NCBI RefSeq assembly: GCF_014203395.1
Contig: NZ_JACHIW010000001.1
Span: 2,542,001 to 2,606,000, forward strand
Direction: 5' to 3'
Length of the DNA: 64,000 nucleotides
Origin: Saccharopolyspora phatthalungensis
Lineage (GTDB): Bacteria; Actinomycetota; Actinomycetes; Mycobacteriales; Pseudonocardiaceae
Shown here piece after piece: positions 6,810 to 15,728 of the stretch; within the stretch, counting starts at the first letter, position 1; each line of letters opens with the position of its first letter. The notes beneath the pieces are model-generated. The model was not told where the DNA came from and did not search any database. It saw only the letters and a program-made list of their open reading frames with translations. A program made the position numbers and the translations under genes.

Positions 6810-9526
6810 TGGCGAACGACAAGAAGAACGACGACGGCGGCTGGGTCGAGGATGCGGGCGAATTCCTCGGCGGGGTGCAGGGCGCCGTGACCGGTTCCGC
6901 CTTCGGCCCGCTCGGCACGGTGGCCGGCTACAAGGCCGGCTCGGCGATGGGTGAGGCGGTCGGCGGGGCCGTCGAAGACGCCGGCGAATGGATCGGGGAC
7001 AAGGTCTCCGACGCCGGCAGTTGGCTGGTCGACAACGCGGGCAGCATCGCCGATACCGCCATGACCATCGCCAACCCCATCGGCGGCGCCCTTTTCGAAT
7101 CGATCACCGACGGCGGTTTCTCGGCCCTGCAGGAGAAGGCAAAGGCGGCCGAGGAGCGCAAGGGCAAGTTCGACGATGCCAAGCAGAAGCTCGAAGGCAC
7201 CGGCGATGTCAAGACCTCCGACGAACTGCTCGACGACAGCAAGATGGGGCTGGACTTTTTCGAGCAGTTCCTCCCGCTGTACCGGGACTGGGCGGGCAAG
7301 GGACCGGACTTCAAGGGAGAGGTCGTCAAGGAGTACGACCAGCTCCGCGAGATCGACTTCGCCGCGTTCCGCGAAGACGCGGAGCGGCTAGGCGGCGTGC
7401 ACAAGACGCTGCTCGACCAGAACGACTCGATGGGGCAGGCGTTCCGGGGTGCCAAGCAGACCTGGAAAGGGCGGGCCGCGGACGCCGCCGAAGGCAAGGT
7501 CGGCAAGTACAGCTCGGCCGGCACGACGGTCACCAATGAGACCGAGAACATCGCCGGGGCGATCACGCCCGCTATCGATGGCATTCAGCAGACGGTGCGC
7601 GAGTACGCCAAGTTCGTCCTGGACCTGGGCAAGGAGATCAAGTGCGCGGGCAAGGACCCCGACGACACCAAGGACGAGATCCGCAAGGCGCGCGGTGACA
7701 TCAACCTTGAGGATCTCAAGGACATCGGCGTCGACGACATCTTCTCGGGCGCGTGGTCCATCATCAAGGACCAGGCGATCGGCCTCATTCTCGGCGGCCC
7801 GATCGGCGGCCTGATCGGCCAGTTCATCGGCGCCAAGGATGCCTGCGACGAGATCCGCAAGGGCCTGATCGACGACGCCAAGAAATGGCTCAACGAGTCG
7901 TTCAAGCCCGAGATGGAGCAGAAATACAAGGGCTTCCAGGACCAGAGCAAGGCCACCCAGGACGCCGTCAAGGGCGCGTACGACAAGCTGCTGCAGGCCG
8001 CGAAGGTCAGCGATGACCCCTTCAAGGGCCTCGACGAGAGCAAGAAGGGCGGCGGCGACAACAGCGGAGGCGGCGGTAGCGGCGGAGGCGGCGGCGCGGG
8101 CTCCGGTGGCGGCGCGGGTGCCGGTGGCGGCGCGGGTGCCGGTGCCGGTGGTGGCGGCGCGGGTGCCGGTGGCGGCGCGGGTGCCGGTGCCGGTGGTGGC
8201 GGCGCGGGTGCCGGTGGTGGCGCCCCGCAGCAGCCAGAAATGCCGGAGCCGCCGAAGATGCCGGAACCGCCGGGCATGCCCGGCGAGGGCGGTGCCGGTG
8301 CGCCGGGCGAGCAGAACAAGGTAACCCTCGGCGAGGGCAAGGACGCGGTCACCCTCCAGGAGCCCGGCGCGGACGGCAAGATGCAGGTCGAGGTGATGGG
8401 CCCGGATGGGAAACCGAAGACCTACGCGGTCGACTTCGGCCCGCAGGGCGGCACCGGTCAGCCCATGCCCGGTCAGAACCCGGCCCAGGGCGGCGTGCAG
8501 ACGATGCCCGCCCCCGGTCAGATGCCCCCCGGTATGACGGCCGCGCCCGGTGGCGGTCAGCCGCCGATTCCGGTTCAGGCCGGCGAGGACGGCAAGGCGG
8601 TGATCCACGAAGGCGACCGCACGATCACCCTGGAGCGCACGCCGGACGGCCAGGTCAAGGTCACTGCGGACAACGGTGGCGGTCAGCCCCCGCTGAACCA
8701 GACCGTCGACTTCGGCGACGACCGGTCCGCGCCGCCGAAACCCCCGGACCTCGGCCAGCCCATGCCGGCCCCCGCCGAAGGGCCCAGGCCTGGCGAGTTC
8801 GCCGAGTCGTTCCGGGCCGACGCGGGACCGGCCGCGCCGGAAGCCGGCACGATGCCCGCGCCGGGTGCTCCGATGCCTGCGGCGGAAGTCGGCACCATGC
8901 CCGCTTTTGACAGCGGCGCGGGAGCCATGCCCGCGGCGAACGGCGGCACCACGATGCCTGCGTACGCCGGCGGCGTGGGCACCATGCCCGCCTTCGACAC
9001 CGGCGGTGGCGCTCCGGCGGGTACTGAGCCCGCGGCGGCGGGTGCACCGGCTTCCACCACTCCGCAGTCGGCCGGTCTGAGTTCGTTCAGCGGCATGGGC
9101 GAAGGGGTGCAGAACTCGTTCGGCAGCGCCTCCGGTCAGCTGTTCGGCGCCGGCGGCCCGGACCAGCCGGACAACCATGGCGGCGCCAACCAGCCCGGAC
9201 CGGAAGGCCAGCCCGGGCCGGAAGGCTCGGTCGGTCTGTCCTCGTGGGGCGACTCCGCCGCCGGTAGCCCGCAGGGGGCCACCGGCATGTCCTCGCTGGG
9301 TGACCCGAGCGGTGGGTCCGGCCAAGGGTCCAACCAGAGCGCCGCGATGGGCGGCGGGATGATGGGTGGCATGGGCGCGATGGGCGGCCACGGCGGCCAG
9401 CAGGGCGGCGAACAGGAACGCACCAACAGCAGTCCGTGGCGTACCCAGGGCCAGCTCTTCGATGACGGCGTCGATGCGTCGAACGTCCGGTTCCGGTCGG
9501 TCCTGGGCGAAGACCGGGAGAGGTGA
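6809..9526 (+). CDS. Large probable type VII secretion substrate with WXG-like domain and Gly/Ala and Met-Pro-Ala repeats
   Basis: 905 residues. Residues 1-110 are rich in Gly/Ala/Ser amphipathic helices. Residues about 110-280 form a charged helical domain with a WXG turn (TWKGRAADAAEG, Trp near 219), as in WXG100-fold effectors. Residues about 300-400 continue helical. Residues about 420-473 are a Gly/Ala tandem repeat, followed by a Pro/Gly/Met-rich region with two short strand-rich repeats (VTLQEPGADGKMQVEV and ITLERTPDGQVKVT) and several GTMPAF-type repeats. No signal peptide is visible, consistent with ESX export. Biochemical activity unknown. It is flanked tightly by two small genes that form an operon with it. 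Confidence 0.75.
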   Translation: MANDKKNDDGGWVEDAGEFLGGVQGAVTGSAFGPLGTVAGYKAGSAMGEAVGGAVEDAGEWIGDKVSDAGSWLVDNAGSIADTAMTIANPIGGALFESITDGGFSALQEKAKAAEERKGKFDDAKQKLEGTGDVKTSDELLDDSKMGLDFFEQFLPLYRDWAGKGPDFKGEVVKEYDQLREIDFAAFREDAERLGGVHKTLLDQNDSMGQAFRGAKQTWKGRAADAAEGKVGKYSSAGTTVTNETENIAGAITPAIDGIQQTVREYAKFVLDLGKEIKCAGKDPDDTKDEIRKARGDINLEDLKDIGVDDIFSGAWSIIKDQAIGLILGGPIGGLIGQFIGAKDACDEIRKGLIDDAKKWLNESFKPEMEQKYKGFQDQSKATQDAVKGAYDKLLQAAKVSDDPFKGLDESKKGGGDNSGGGGSGGGGGAGSGGGAGAGGGAGAGAGGGGAGAGGGAGAGAGGGGAGAGGGAPQQPEMPEPPKMPEPPGMPGEGGAGAPGEQNKVTLGEGKDAVTLQEPGADGKMQVEVMGPDGKPKTYAVDFGPQGGTGQPMPGQNPAQGGVQTMPAPGQMPPGMTAAPGGGQPPIPVQAGEDGKAVIHEGDRTITLERTPDGQVKVTADNGGGQPPLNQTVDFGDDRSAPPKPPDLGQPMPAPAEGPRPGEFAESFRADAGPAAPEAGTMPAPGAPMPAAEVGTMPAFDSGAGAMPAANGGTTMPAYAGGVGTMPAFDTGGGAPAGTEPAAAGAPASTTPQSAGLSSFSGMGEGVQNSFGSASGQLFGAGGPDQPDNHGGANQPGPEGQPGPEGSVGLSSWGDSAAGSPQGATGMSSLGDPSGGSGQGSNQSAAMGGGMMGGMGAMGGHGGQQGGEQERTNSSPWRTQGQLFDDGVDASNVRFRSVLGEDRER
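8107..8226 (+). repeat. 45-bp in-frame tandem repeat encoding Gly/Ala-rich linker
   Basis: About two and a half copies of a 45-base unit encoding AGAGGGAGAGAGGGG within the large ESX-linked gene. Copies are nearly identical at the DNA level, so length variation between strains is likely. Confidence 0.75.
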
Positions 9527-9532
9527 GGCTTG

Positions 9533-9940
9533 GTGGTCCTGATCAACCAGCGGGTCGCGGACGAGATCGCCACGCTGGTCGCGCGGCACCGCTACGGCGT
9601 CGAGGACAGCATGGACGCGGTCCGCGCGGCGGAATCCGCATCGGCGCAGAAGAACGAGGAAATGAAGGCCGCGGCGGACGCGCGGAAGCAGGAGCTCGTG
9701 GACCGGGCCGCCAATGCCCAGCCGCCGGACGACAAGCCGCGCAACGACTGGGCGGGGAAGCGGAACGCGGACAGCAACGAGATCAGCTTCGGTGCCGCCG
9801 ACGACTACGAGGACGCGCCGCAGCAAACGGCGGCCCGGCCTGTGTCGCCACCACCGCCCGCAGCCCCCAAACCGGCGCCGCGGCGACGGCCCGCCTACGA
9901 CGATGACGACGATTTCGAGAATCAGAGTTGGCTGAGGTGA
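9533..9940 (+). CDS. Small protein with helical N-terminus and acidic-aromatic C-terminal tail, third gene of the ESX-linked operon
   Basis: 135 residues. Residues 1-65 are helical (VADEIATLVARHRYGVEDSM and onward), then a Pro-rich linker (PPPPAAPKPAPRRRP) and the terminal motif DDDDDFENQSWLR. GTG 9533 is preferred over TTG 9530 for spacing to GAGAGGTGAGG. It lies seven bases after the 905-residue gene and is surely cotranscribed. The C-terminal motif resembles the end of the protein at 1780-2130, which also sits beside type VII genes. Family not recognised. Confidence 0.7.
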   Translation: MVLINQRVADEIATLVARHRYGVEDSMDAVRAAESASAQKNEEMKAAADARKQELVDRAANAQPPDDKPRNDWAGKRNADSNEISFGAADDYEDAPQQTAARPVSPPPPAAPKPAPRRRPAYDDDDDFENQSWLR

Positions 9941-9966
9941 GAACAGCCTCCCCCGAGGCGCGAGGT

Positions 9967-9996
9967 GGACCGCGGTTTCAATTGAAGCCGCGGTCC
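9967..9996. terminator. Bidirectional terminator hairpin
   Basis: Thirty bases, palindromic except for one T/C position: GGACCGCGGTTTCAA against TTGAAGCCGCGGTCC. It lies between convergent genes and is a member of the interspersed hairpin family described in the findings. Confidence 0.75.
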
Positions 9997-10021
9997 GCCC
10001 AGCGGATCGCCTAAGCGCGCG

Positions 10022-10858
10022 TCACGCCGCCGCGAGATCGCCGCGGCTGTGCTTGTGATCGATGCTGCTACCGCCGATGTCGGCACTCAGCAGCGCCTCG
10101 CCGCGCCGGTCGCCGACCATTGTGCGCAGGAAGAACGCGGTGAGCAGGGCCTTGGTGACGCGCTGCGTCGCATACTCCGGCTTGCCGTGCAGCAGCAGCT
10201 GAGTCCAGTGCCGCCCCTCGGTGAAGCCGAGGTGACTGGCCTTCTTCACCGTCCGCAGCTGTACCGGGCCACCCCATGCGCTGACGATCGGTTCGGCGTT
10301 GGCGACCGGCGGGGCCACCAGGTCCTTACCCGCCGCAATGTGCAGGCCGGGCACCGTGACCTGGCTCGCCGTAGCGAACGCCGACGGCATGGTCTCGGCG
10401 GGGGCCAGCGTCGCGACCGAACAGATCCGCTTGTCCTCGGCCGCCGCGAGCACGGCGCAGCCGCCGCCCATCGCGTGTCCGGCGACCCCGAGCCGCTTCT
10501 CATCGACGCTGATCTCACCCGCACCGAGCCGGACGCCGACGCAGATGTCCAGCGCGGTCCGCAGATCGGTGGCGAACAGCCGGTGCGACGCGAGCGCGCC
10601 GCGCTGGGTGCCGGGCGCGGCGACCACGATGCCCCACGAGGCGAGATGCCGGAAAAGGCCGAGGTAGCGCTGCGGTGGCTGCAACCAGCCGTGTCCGAAC
10701 GCGATCGCGGGCAGACCGAGCCCGCTGCGCGGCGTGCACACGATGCCGGGCAGGCCGACGAGGGCCAGATCACCGTGCAGCACGTCGTGTGGTCCGCGTC
10801 GGGACAGCTCTTCGAACGCGTTCTTCGCGGAAGGAGCCTTCTTGGCAGTTCGCGCCAT
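10022..10858 (-). CDS. Alpha/beta hydrolase-fold protein with Ala in place of the nucleophilic Ser
   Basis: 278 residues resembling the dienelactone hydrolase/cutinase-type alpha/beta hydrolases. It has an oxyanion-region stretch (AIAFGHGWLQ), the elbow GHAMGGG where the family has GHSMGG, a candidate acid residue in AAGKDLVAPP and a candidate His in KKASHLGF. The elbow codon is GCG (Ala), so ordinary ester hydrolysis is not expected. ATG 10858 (MARTAKKAPS) fits the family start, and the upstream extension overlaps the glmS promoter region. It diverges from glmS. It may be a pseudoenzyme or binding protein. Confidence 0.75.
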   Translation of the reverse strand: MARTAKKAPSAKNAFEELSRRGPHDVLHGDLALVGLPGIVCTPRSGLGLPAIAFGHGWLQPPQRYLGLFRHLASWGIVVAAPGTQRGALASHRLFATDLRTALDICVGVRLGAGEISVDEKRLGVAGHAMGGGCAVLAAAEDKRICSVATLAPAETMPSAFATASQVTVPGLHIAAGKDLVAPPVANAEPIVSAWGGPVQLRTVKKASHLGFTEGRHWTQLLLHGKPEYATQRVTKALLTAFFLRTMVGDRRGEALLSADIGGSSIDHKHSRGDLAAA

Positions 10859-10973
10859 GGTCAGCAACGGTAGCCGACCTGCGCGAGTGCGCGCGGTAGC
10901 CGCTCGGGTGGGAGTTGCCGATCTGGCCGATGCGGACAGGTACAGACCATATGGAGTAGCTACGCTGGTGCGG

Positions 10974-12836
10974 GTGTGCGGCATCGTTGGTTACGTAGGA
11001 CATCGCCAGGCGCTCGAAGTCGTCCTCGGCGGACTCCGGCGGCTTGAGTACCGGGGTTACGACTCGGCCGGGGTTGCGCTGCTCGACGGCGACGGCAGCC
11101 TCGCGGTGGAGCGCGCCGCGGGCGCGCTGTCGAACCTGGAGAAACGGCTCACCGAGGTCGACGGCAGCAGATTCGCCGGCAACAGCGGCATGGGCCACAC
11201 GCGGTGGGCGACCCACGGGCCGCCGACCGACCGCAACGCCCATCCGCATCGCGACGCCAGCGGTCAGGTCGCGGTGGTGCACAACGGCATCATCGAGAAC
11301 TTCGCCGCGCTGCGCGCCGAGCTGGAAGCGGCGGGCATCGAAATGGCCAGCGACACCGATACCGAAACGGCGGCGCACCTGGTCGCCGCCGCTTACACCA
11401 GCGGCCCGACCGCCGGCGACCTGACCGGCAGCGTGTGCGCGGTGGCCCGGCGCCTGGAGGGCGCCTTCACGCTCGTCGTCACGCATGCCGCCGAGCCGGG
11501 CAAGATCGTCGCCGCTCGCCGGTCGTCGCCGCTGGTGGTCGGGGTCGGCGAGGGCGAGCACTTCGTTGCCTCGGACGTGGCCGCGTTCATCGAGCACACC
11601 CGCGACGCCGTGGAGCTCGGCCAGGACCAGGTGGTCACCATCACCCGCGACGGCTACCGGGTGACCGATTTCTCCGCCGCGGACGTCGAGGCCAAGCCGT
11701 TCACCGTCGACTGGGACCTGTCGGCCGCCGAGAAGGGCGGCCACGACTACTTCATGCTCAAGGAGATCGAAGAGCAGCCCGAGGCGCTGACGAACACGCT
11801 GCGCGGGCACTTCGCCGACGGCAGCATCGTGCTCGATGAGCTCCGGCTCACCGAGCAGGACCTGCGGGATGTGGACAAGGTCTTCGTGGTCGCCTGCGGT
11901 ACCGCCTACCATTCCGGGCTGCTCGCCAAGTACGCCATCGAGCATTGGTGCCGGGTGCCGGTCGAGGTCGAGCTGGCCAGCGAGTTCCGCTACCGCGACC
12001 CGGTCCTGGGGCGGGACACGCTGGTGGTGGCGATCTCGCAGTCCGGCGAGACCGCCGACACCCTGGAGGCGGTGCGGCACGCGCGCACCCAGCGGGCGCG
12101 CGTGCTGGCGATCTGCAACACCAACGGCGCGCAGATCCCGCGCGAGTCGGACGCGGTGCTCTACACCCATGCCGGGCCGGAGATCGGGGTCGCGGCGACC
12201 AAGACGTTTTTGGCTCAGGTCGCCGCGAACTACCTGGTCGGGCTGGCCTTGGCGCAGGCGCGCGGCACGAAGTACTCCGACGAGGTGGCGCGGGAATTCG
12301 CGGAACTGTCCGCGATGCCCGAGGCGGTGCGCCGCACGCTGTCCACGGTGGATCAGGTGCGGGAGTTGGGCCGGGAGCTGGCAGACGCGAAGGCGGTGCT
12401 GTTCCTGGGGCGGCATGTCGGGTATCCGGTGGCGCTGGAGGGTGCGCTCAAGCTCAAGGAGCTCGCCTACATGCACGCCGAGGGCTTCGCGGCAGGCGAG
12501 CTCAAGCACGGGCCGATCGCGCTGATCGAGGACAACCTGCCGGTGGTCGTGATCATGCCCTCGCCCAAGGGGCGCGCGCTCCTACACGCCAAGATGGTCT
12601 CCAACATCCGCGAGATCCAGGCGCGCGGCGCCCGCACGATCGTGATTGCCGAGGAGGGCGACGAAGACGTCCGCCCGTTCGCCGACGAGCTGATCACGAT
12701 CCCGTCGGTGCCGACGCTGCTGCAGCCGTTGGTTTCCACGGTCCCGCTGCAGGTCCTGGCGGCGGAGATCGCCCGTGCTCGCGGCTTCGACGTCGACAAG
12801 CCGCGGAATCTCGCGAAGTCCGTCACGGTCGAGTGA
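10974..12836 (+). CDS. glmS: Glutamine--fructose-6-phosphate aminotransferase (isomerizing)
   Basis: 620 residues. GlmS makes glucosamine-6-phosphate from fructose-6-phosphate and glutamine, the entry step to cell-wall amino sugars. GTG 10974 is chosen because the next codon is Cys, which becomes the N-terminal nucleophile in MCGIVGYVG. The glutaminase domain (residues 1-240, with HTRWATHG) is followed by two SIS sugar-binding domains and the conserved end DKPRNLAKSVTVE. A hairpin at 12851-12896 follows. No glmS ribozyme was seen upstream. Confidence 0.97.
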   Translation: MCGIVGYVGHRQALEVVLGGLRRLEYRGYDSAGVALLDGDGSLAVERAAGALSNLEKRLTEVDGSRFAGNSGMGHTRWATHGPPTDRNAHPHRDASGQVAVVHNGIIENFAALRAELEAAGIEMASDTDTETAAHLVAAAYTSGPTAGDLTGSVCAVARRLEGAFTLVVTHAAEPGKIVAARRSSPLVVGVGEGEHFVASDVAAFIEHTRDAVELGQDQVVTITRDGYRVTDFSAADVEAKPFTVDWDLSAAEKGGHDYFMLKEIEEQPEALTNTLRGHFADGSIVLDELRLTEQDLRDVDKVFVVACGTAYHSGLLAKYAIEHWCRVPVEVELASEFRYRDPVLGRDTLVVAISQSGETADTLEAVRHARTQRARVLAICNTNGAQIPRESDAVLYTHAGPEIGVAATKTFLAQVAANYLVGLALAQARGTKYSDEVAREFAELSAMPEAVRRTLSTVDQVRELGRELADAKAVLFLGRHVGYPVALEGALKLKELAYMHAEGFAAGELKHGPIALIEDNLPVVVIMPSPKGRALLHAKMVSNIREIQARGARTIVIAEEGDEDVRPFADELITIPSVPTLLQPLVSTVPLQVLAAEIARARGFDVDKPRNLAKSVTVE

Positions 12837-12850
12837 TCGTTTGTGCCGGG

Positions 12851-12896
12851 GCGATTTCACTGGAGATCAGCGAGTCGGTTTCCATTGAAATCGCCG
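12851..12896. terminator. Hairpin of the GATTTC family after glmS
   Basis: GGCGATTTCACTGGA (12851-12865) pairs with TCCATTGAAATCGCC (12882-12896) with one mismatch and a 16-base loop. It begins 14 bases after the glmS stop. Confidence 0.65.
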
Positions 12897-12931
12897 CCGA
12901 GCGCCGTCGACCGGTGATGAGGGAGAACGCG

Positions 12932-14452
12932 ATGCACGGAGTTTGGACCCCGGAACAGATCCGCGCCGCAGAGCAGCGGCTGTTCACCCGGACCCCCGAA
13001 CCGGCAGTGATGCGCCGCGCCGCCTACGCCGTTTCCGTCCGCACCGCTCGACTGCTCACCGAACTCACCGGCGGCGTCTCCGGCCGCCACGTCACGCTGC
13101 TCGTCGGCGCGGGCAACAACGGCGGCGACGCGCTGTGGGCGGGGGCGTTCCTGCGGCGGCGCGGTGTCGGCGTCACGGCCGTCCTGCTCGCCCCGGAGAA
13201 GGCGCACGCCGCGGGCTTGGCCGCGTTGCGCCGCGCAGGTGGTCGGGCAGTGCCTGCCGAGGGGGCGAGCGCGGACACCGCGGGAATCGGGGCCGAGGCG
13301 GCGGATGCGGTCGAACGTGCCAACGCGGTGATCGACGGAATCGTGGGGTTGTCCGCGCGTGGTCCGCTGCGGCCGACGGCCGCGGAACTGGTGCGCCGGG
13401 TGGACGTGCCGATCATCGCCGTCGACCTGCCCAGCGGCGTCGATCCGGTCACCGGCGTGGTCGACGGCCCGGCAGTGCCGGCAGACGTGACGGTGACCTT
13501 CGGCGGGCTCAAGCCCTGCCACGTGCTGGGTGCCGGGGTGGTGCATTCCGGGGATGTCGAAGTGACCGACATCGGGCTCGCCGACGATCTGGCCGATCCC
13601 GAGCTCTACCTGCTGCAAGCCGCCGAGATCGGGGCGGCCTGGCCGGTGCCAGGGCCGACTGACGACAAGTACAGCCAGGGCGTGGTCGGGGTCGCGGCCG
13701 GCTCGGCGACCTATCCCGGCGCTGCGGTGCTCGCCAGCGGCGCTGCGGTCCAGGCGACCGCGGGCATGGTGCGCTACGCGGGGCCCGCCGCGGATGTGGT
13801 GCGATCGCACTGGCCGGAGGTGGTGGCGACCGGATCGGTCAGCGACGCCGGGCAGGTGCAGGCGTGGGCGGTGGGGCCGGGGATCGGCACTGGGGCCAGC
13901 GGCCGCGAGGTGTTGCTGCACGTGCTGGAATCCGGTCGGCCGGTGTGCGCGGACGCCGACTCGATCACGCTGTTCGCCGAGGACGACACGCTCTGGGACG
14001 CACGCGACCCGGATGTTCCGCTGGTGCTCACGCCGCACGCGGGCGAATTCGCGCGGCTGGCCGGCGCGGAACTTGGGGCGGACCGGGTCGGGGCGGCACG
14101 GGAGGTCGCGGCGCGCTTCGACGCGGTTGTGCTGCTCAAGGGCAACACGACCGTCGTCGCCGCGCCGGAGGGCCGGGTGCTCATCAACGACTCGCGGCAC
14201 GCCTGGCCCGCCACGGCAGGCTCCGGCGACGTGCTCACCGGCATCATCGGCGCGCTCCTGGCCAGCGGCATCGATCCCTGGCTTGCCTGCGGTTACGCCG
14301 CTTACGTCCACGCCCTGGCGGCCGATCTCGCCGCCCACGGCACACCCACCGACCACACGCCTGCCGAGGTCGGCGCCCCGATCGGAGCGTCCGCCCTGCT
14401 CGCGGCGGTACCCACCGCCATCCGGTCGGTTCGCGGATCGGCCCTGTCGTGA
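12932..14452 (+). CDS. nnr: Bifunctional NAD(P)H-hydrate epimerase / ADP-dependent NAD(P)H-hydrate dehydratase
   Basis: 506 residues repairing hydrated NAD(P)H. The N-terminal YjeF/NnrE epimerase domain (about 1-215) has GAGNNGGDALWAG and the AVDLPSGVDP stretch. The C-terminal NnrD dehydratase domain (about 230-500) has LTPHAGEFARL, LKGNTTVVAAPEG and TAGSGDVLTGIIGALLASG, which bind ADP and the catalytic Asp loop. ATG 12932 follows GAGGGAG at proper distance, and ATG 12917 is an alternative. The position between glmS and alr matches mycobacterial Rv3433c. Confidence 0.93.
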   Translation: MHGVWTPEQIRAAEQRLFTRTPEPAVMRRAAYAVSVRTARLLTELTGGVSGRHVTLLVGAGNNGGDALWAGAFLRRRGVGVTAVLLAPEKAHAAGLAALRRAGGRAVPAEGASADTAGIGAEAADAVERANAVIDGIVGLSARGPLRPTAAELVRRVDVPIIAVDLPSGVDPVTGVVDGPAVPADVTVTFGGLKPCHVLGAGVVHSGDVEVTDIGLADDLADPELYLLQAAEIGAAWPVPGPTDDKYSQGVVGVAAGSATYPGAAVLASGAAVQATAGMVRYAGPAADVVRSHWPEVVATGSVSDAGQVQAWAVGPGIGTGASGREVLLHVLESGRPVCADADSITLFAEDDTLWDARDPDVPLVLTPHAGEFARLAGAELGADRVGAAREVAARFDAVVLLKGNTTVVAAPEGRVLINDSRHAWPATAGSGDVLTGIIGALLASGIDPWLACGYAAYVHALAADLAAHGTPTDHTPAEVGAPIGASALLAAVPTAIRSVRGSALS

Positions 14453-14481
14453 GTCCGCAGCTCTGCCGCTGATGGGCTCCG

Positions 14482-14512
14482 GCAGCCGTGCGGGCCCGGG
14501 TCGCACGGCTGC
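14482..14512 (+). terminator. Terminator between nnr and alr
   Basis: Perfect 11-bp stem GCAGCCGTGCG / CGCACGGCTGC with loop GGCCCGGGT, 30 bases after the nnr stop. Confidence 0.7.
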
Positions 14513-14582
14513 GGCCCTGTTGGTCCGGTGACCTGGGCTGGAGCGAGGGGCCGCCGGGGCGGTATGCGACCATGACACTGCC

Positions 14583-15728
14583 ATGAGTGACGAGCCCGCG
14601 TACCGCGCCGACCTGCGCATCGACGTCGGCGCGATCCGCCACAACGTGAGGGTGCTCTCGGCGTGCGCCCGCAGTTCGGGCGCCCGCACGATGGTTATCG
14701 TGAAGGCCGATGGCTACGGTCACGGCGCGTTGACGGTCGCCAGCGCCGCGCTCGAAGCGGGTGCGGACTGTCTCGGTGTCGCATCGATCGACGAAGCCCG
14801 GCAACTACGCGCCGGTGGCATCACCGCGCCGCTGCTGTGCTGGCTCTACGCCGAAGGCGACGACTTCGCCCCGGCGGTCGCCGAGGACATCGAGCTCTCC
14901 GCCTCATCGCAGGCCAGCCTGCACCGCATCGCCGCCGCAGCCGAGCAACGGGGGCGTGTCGCCCGCGTGCACCTCAAGATCGACACCGGGCTGTGCCGCA
15001 ACGGCTGCCCGGCCGAGTTGTGGCCCGCGTTAGTGGAGGACGCGGCGAAGGCGGAGGCCGACGGGCACCTGGAAGTCGTGGCGGTGTGGTCGCACCTGGC
15101 GTGCGCCGACGAGCTCGAACACCCCTCCATCGACCGGCAGGCCGAACGCTTCCACCGGGCCTACGAGCAGGCGCGGGCGGCCGGGCTGAGGCCGATCCGG
15201 CACCTGGCGAACTCGGCGGCCGTGCTGACCCGCCCCGATCTGCATTTCGACCTCGTCCGGCCCGGCATCGCGGTCTACGGCCTGGATCCGGTGCCGCAGC
15301 ACGGAAATCACGAGCTGCGCCCGGCCATGACGTTTCGCTCCTCGGTGGCGTTGACCAAGCGCATCGCGGCAGGCGAGAGCGTCTCGTACGGGCAGACCTG
15401 GACGGCCGACCACCCGGCGAACCTGGCGCTGGTGCCGGTCGGCTACGCCGACGGGGTGCCGCGCACCCTGTCCGGCCGGATGTCGGTGTGGCTGGCCGGG
15501 AAGCGGCGCCCGGTGGTCGGGCGGGTGTGCATGGACCAGCTGGTGGTGGACTGCGGCGACGACGAAGTCCGCGAGGGCGACGAGGTGCTGTTGTTCGGGC
15601 CGGGGGACCGGGGCGAGCCGACGGCCGCGGGGTGGGCCGAGGACATCGGCACGATCCACTACGAGATCGTCACCGGCATGTACCGGCCCCGGGTTACGCG
15701 CACCGTCGTGGATACGGAGGCGCCGTGA
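14583..15728 (+). CDS. alr: Alanine racemase
   Basis: A 381-residue PLP enzyme that makes D-alanine for peptidoglycan. The PLP lysine is at residue 39-40 in VIVKADGYGHG. The second catalytic base, Tyr, is in ESVSYGQTW near residue 268, and the conserved GRVCMDQ substrate stretch is present. The length is typical. The GTG of the next gene overlaps its stop by four bases, giving an alr/hydrolase/tsaE/DedA-like chain of overlapping genes. Confidence 0.96.
   Translation: MSDEPAYRADLRIDVGAIRHNVRVLSACARSSGARTMVIVKADGYGHGALTVASAALEAGADCLGVASIDEARQLRAGGITAPLLCWLYAEGDDFAPAVAEDIELSASSQASLHRIAAAAEQRGRVARVHLKIDTGLCRNGCPAELWPALVEDAAKAEADGHLEVVAVWSHLACADELEHPSIDRQAERFHRAYEQARAAGLRPIRHLANSAAVLTRPDLHFDLVRPGIAVYGLDPVPQHGNHELRPAMTFRSSVALTKRIAAGESVSYGQTWTADHPANLALVPVGYADGVPRTLSGRMSVWLAGKRRPVVGRVCMDQLVVDCGDDEVREGDEVLLFGPGDRGEPTAAGWAEDIGTIHYEIVTGMYRPRVTRTVVDTEAP

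Noticed and set aside
8085..8226. CRISPR-like or mobile repeat in the Gly/Ala-rich DNA
   Set aside because: The repeat is in frame, contiguous without spacers and encodes a low-complexity linker.
12932..12937. Possible glmS-type ribozyme or riboswitch around glmS
   Set aside because: Neither the upstream region of glmS nor the downstream hairpin shows a ribozyme-like conserved core; the downstream structure is a simple stem.
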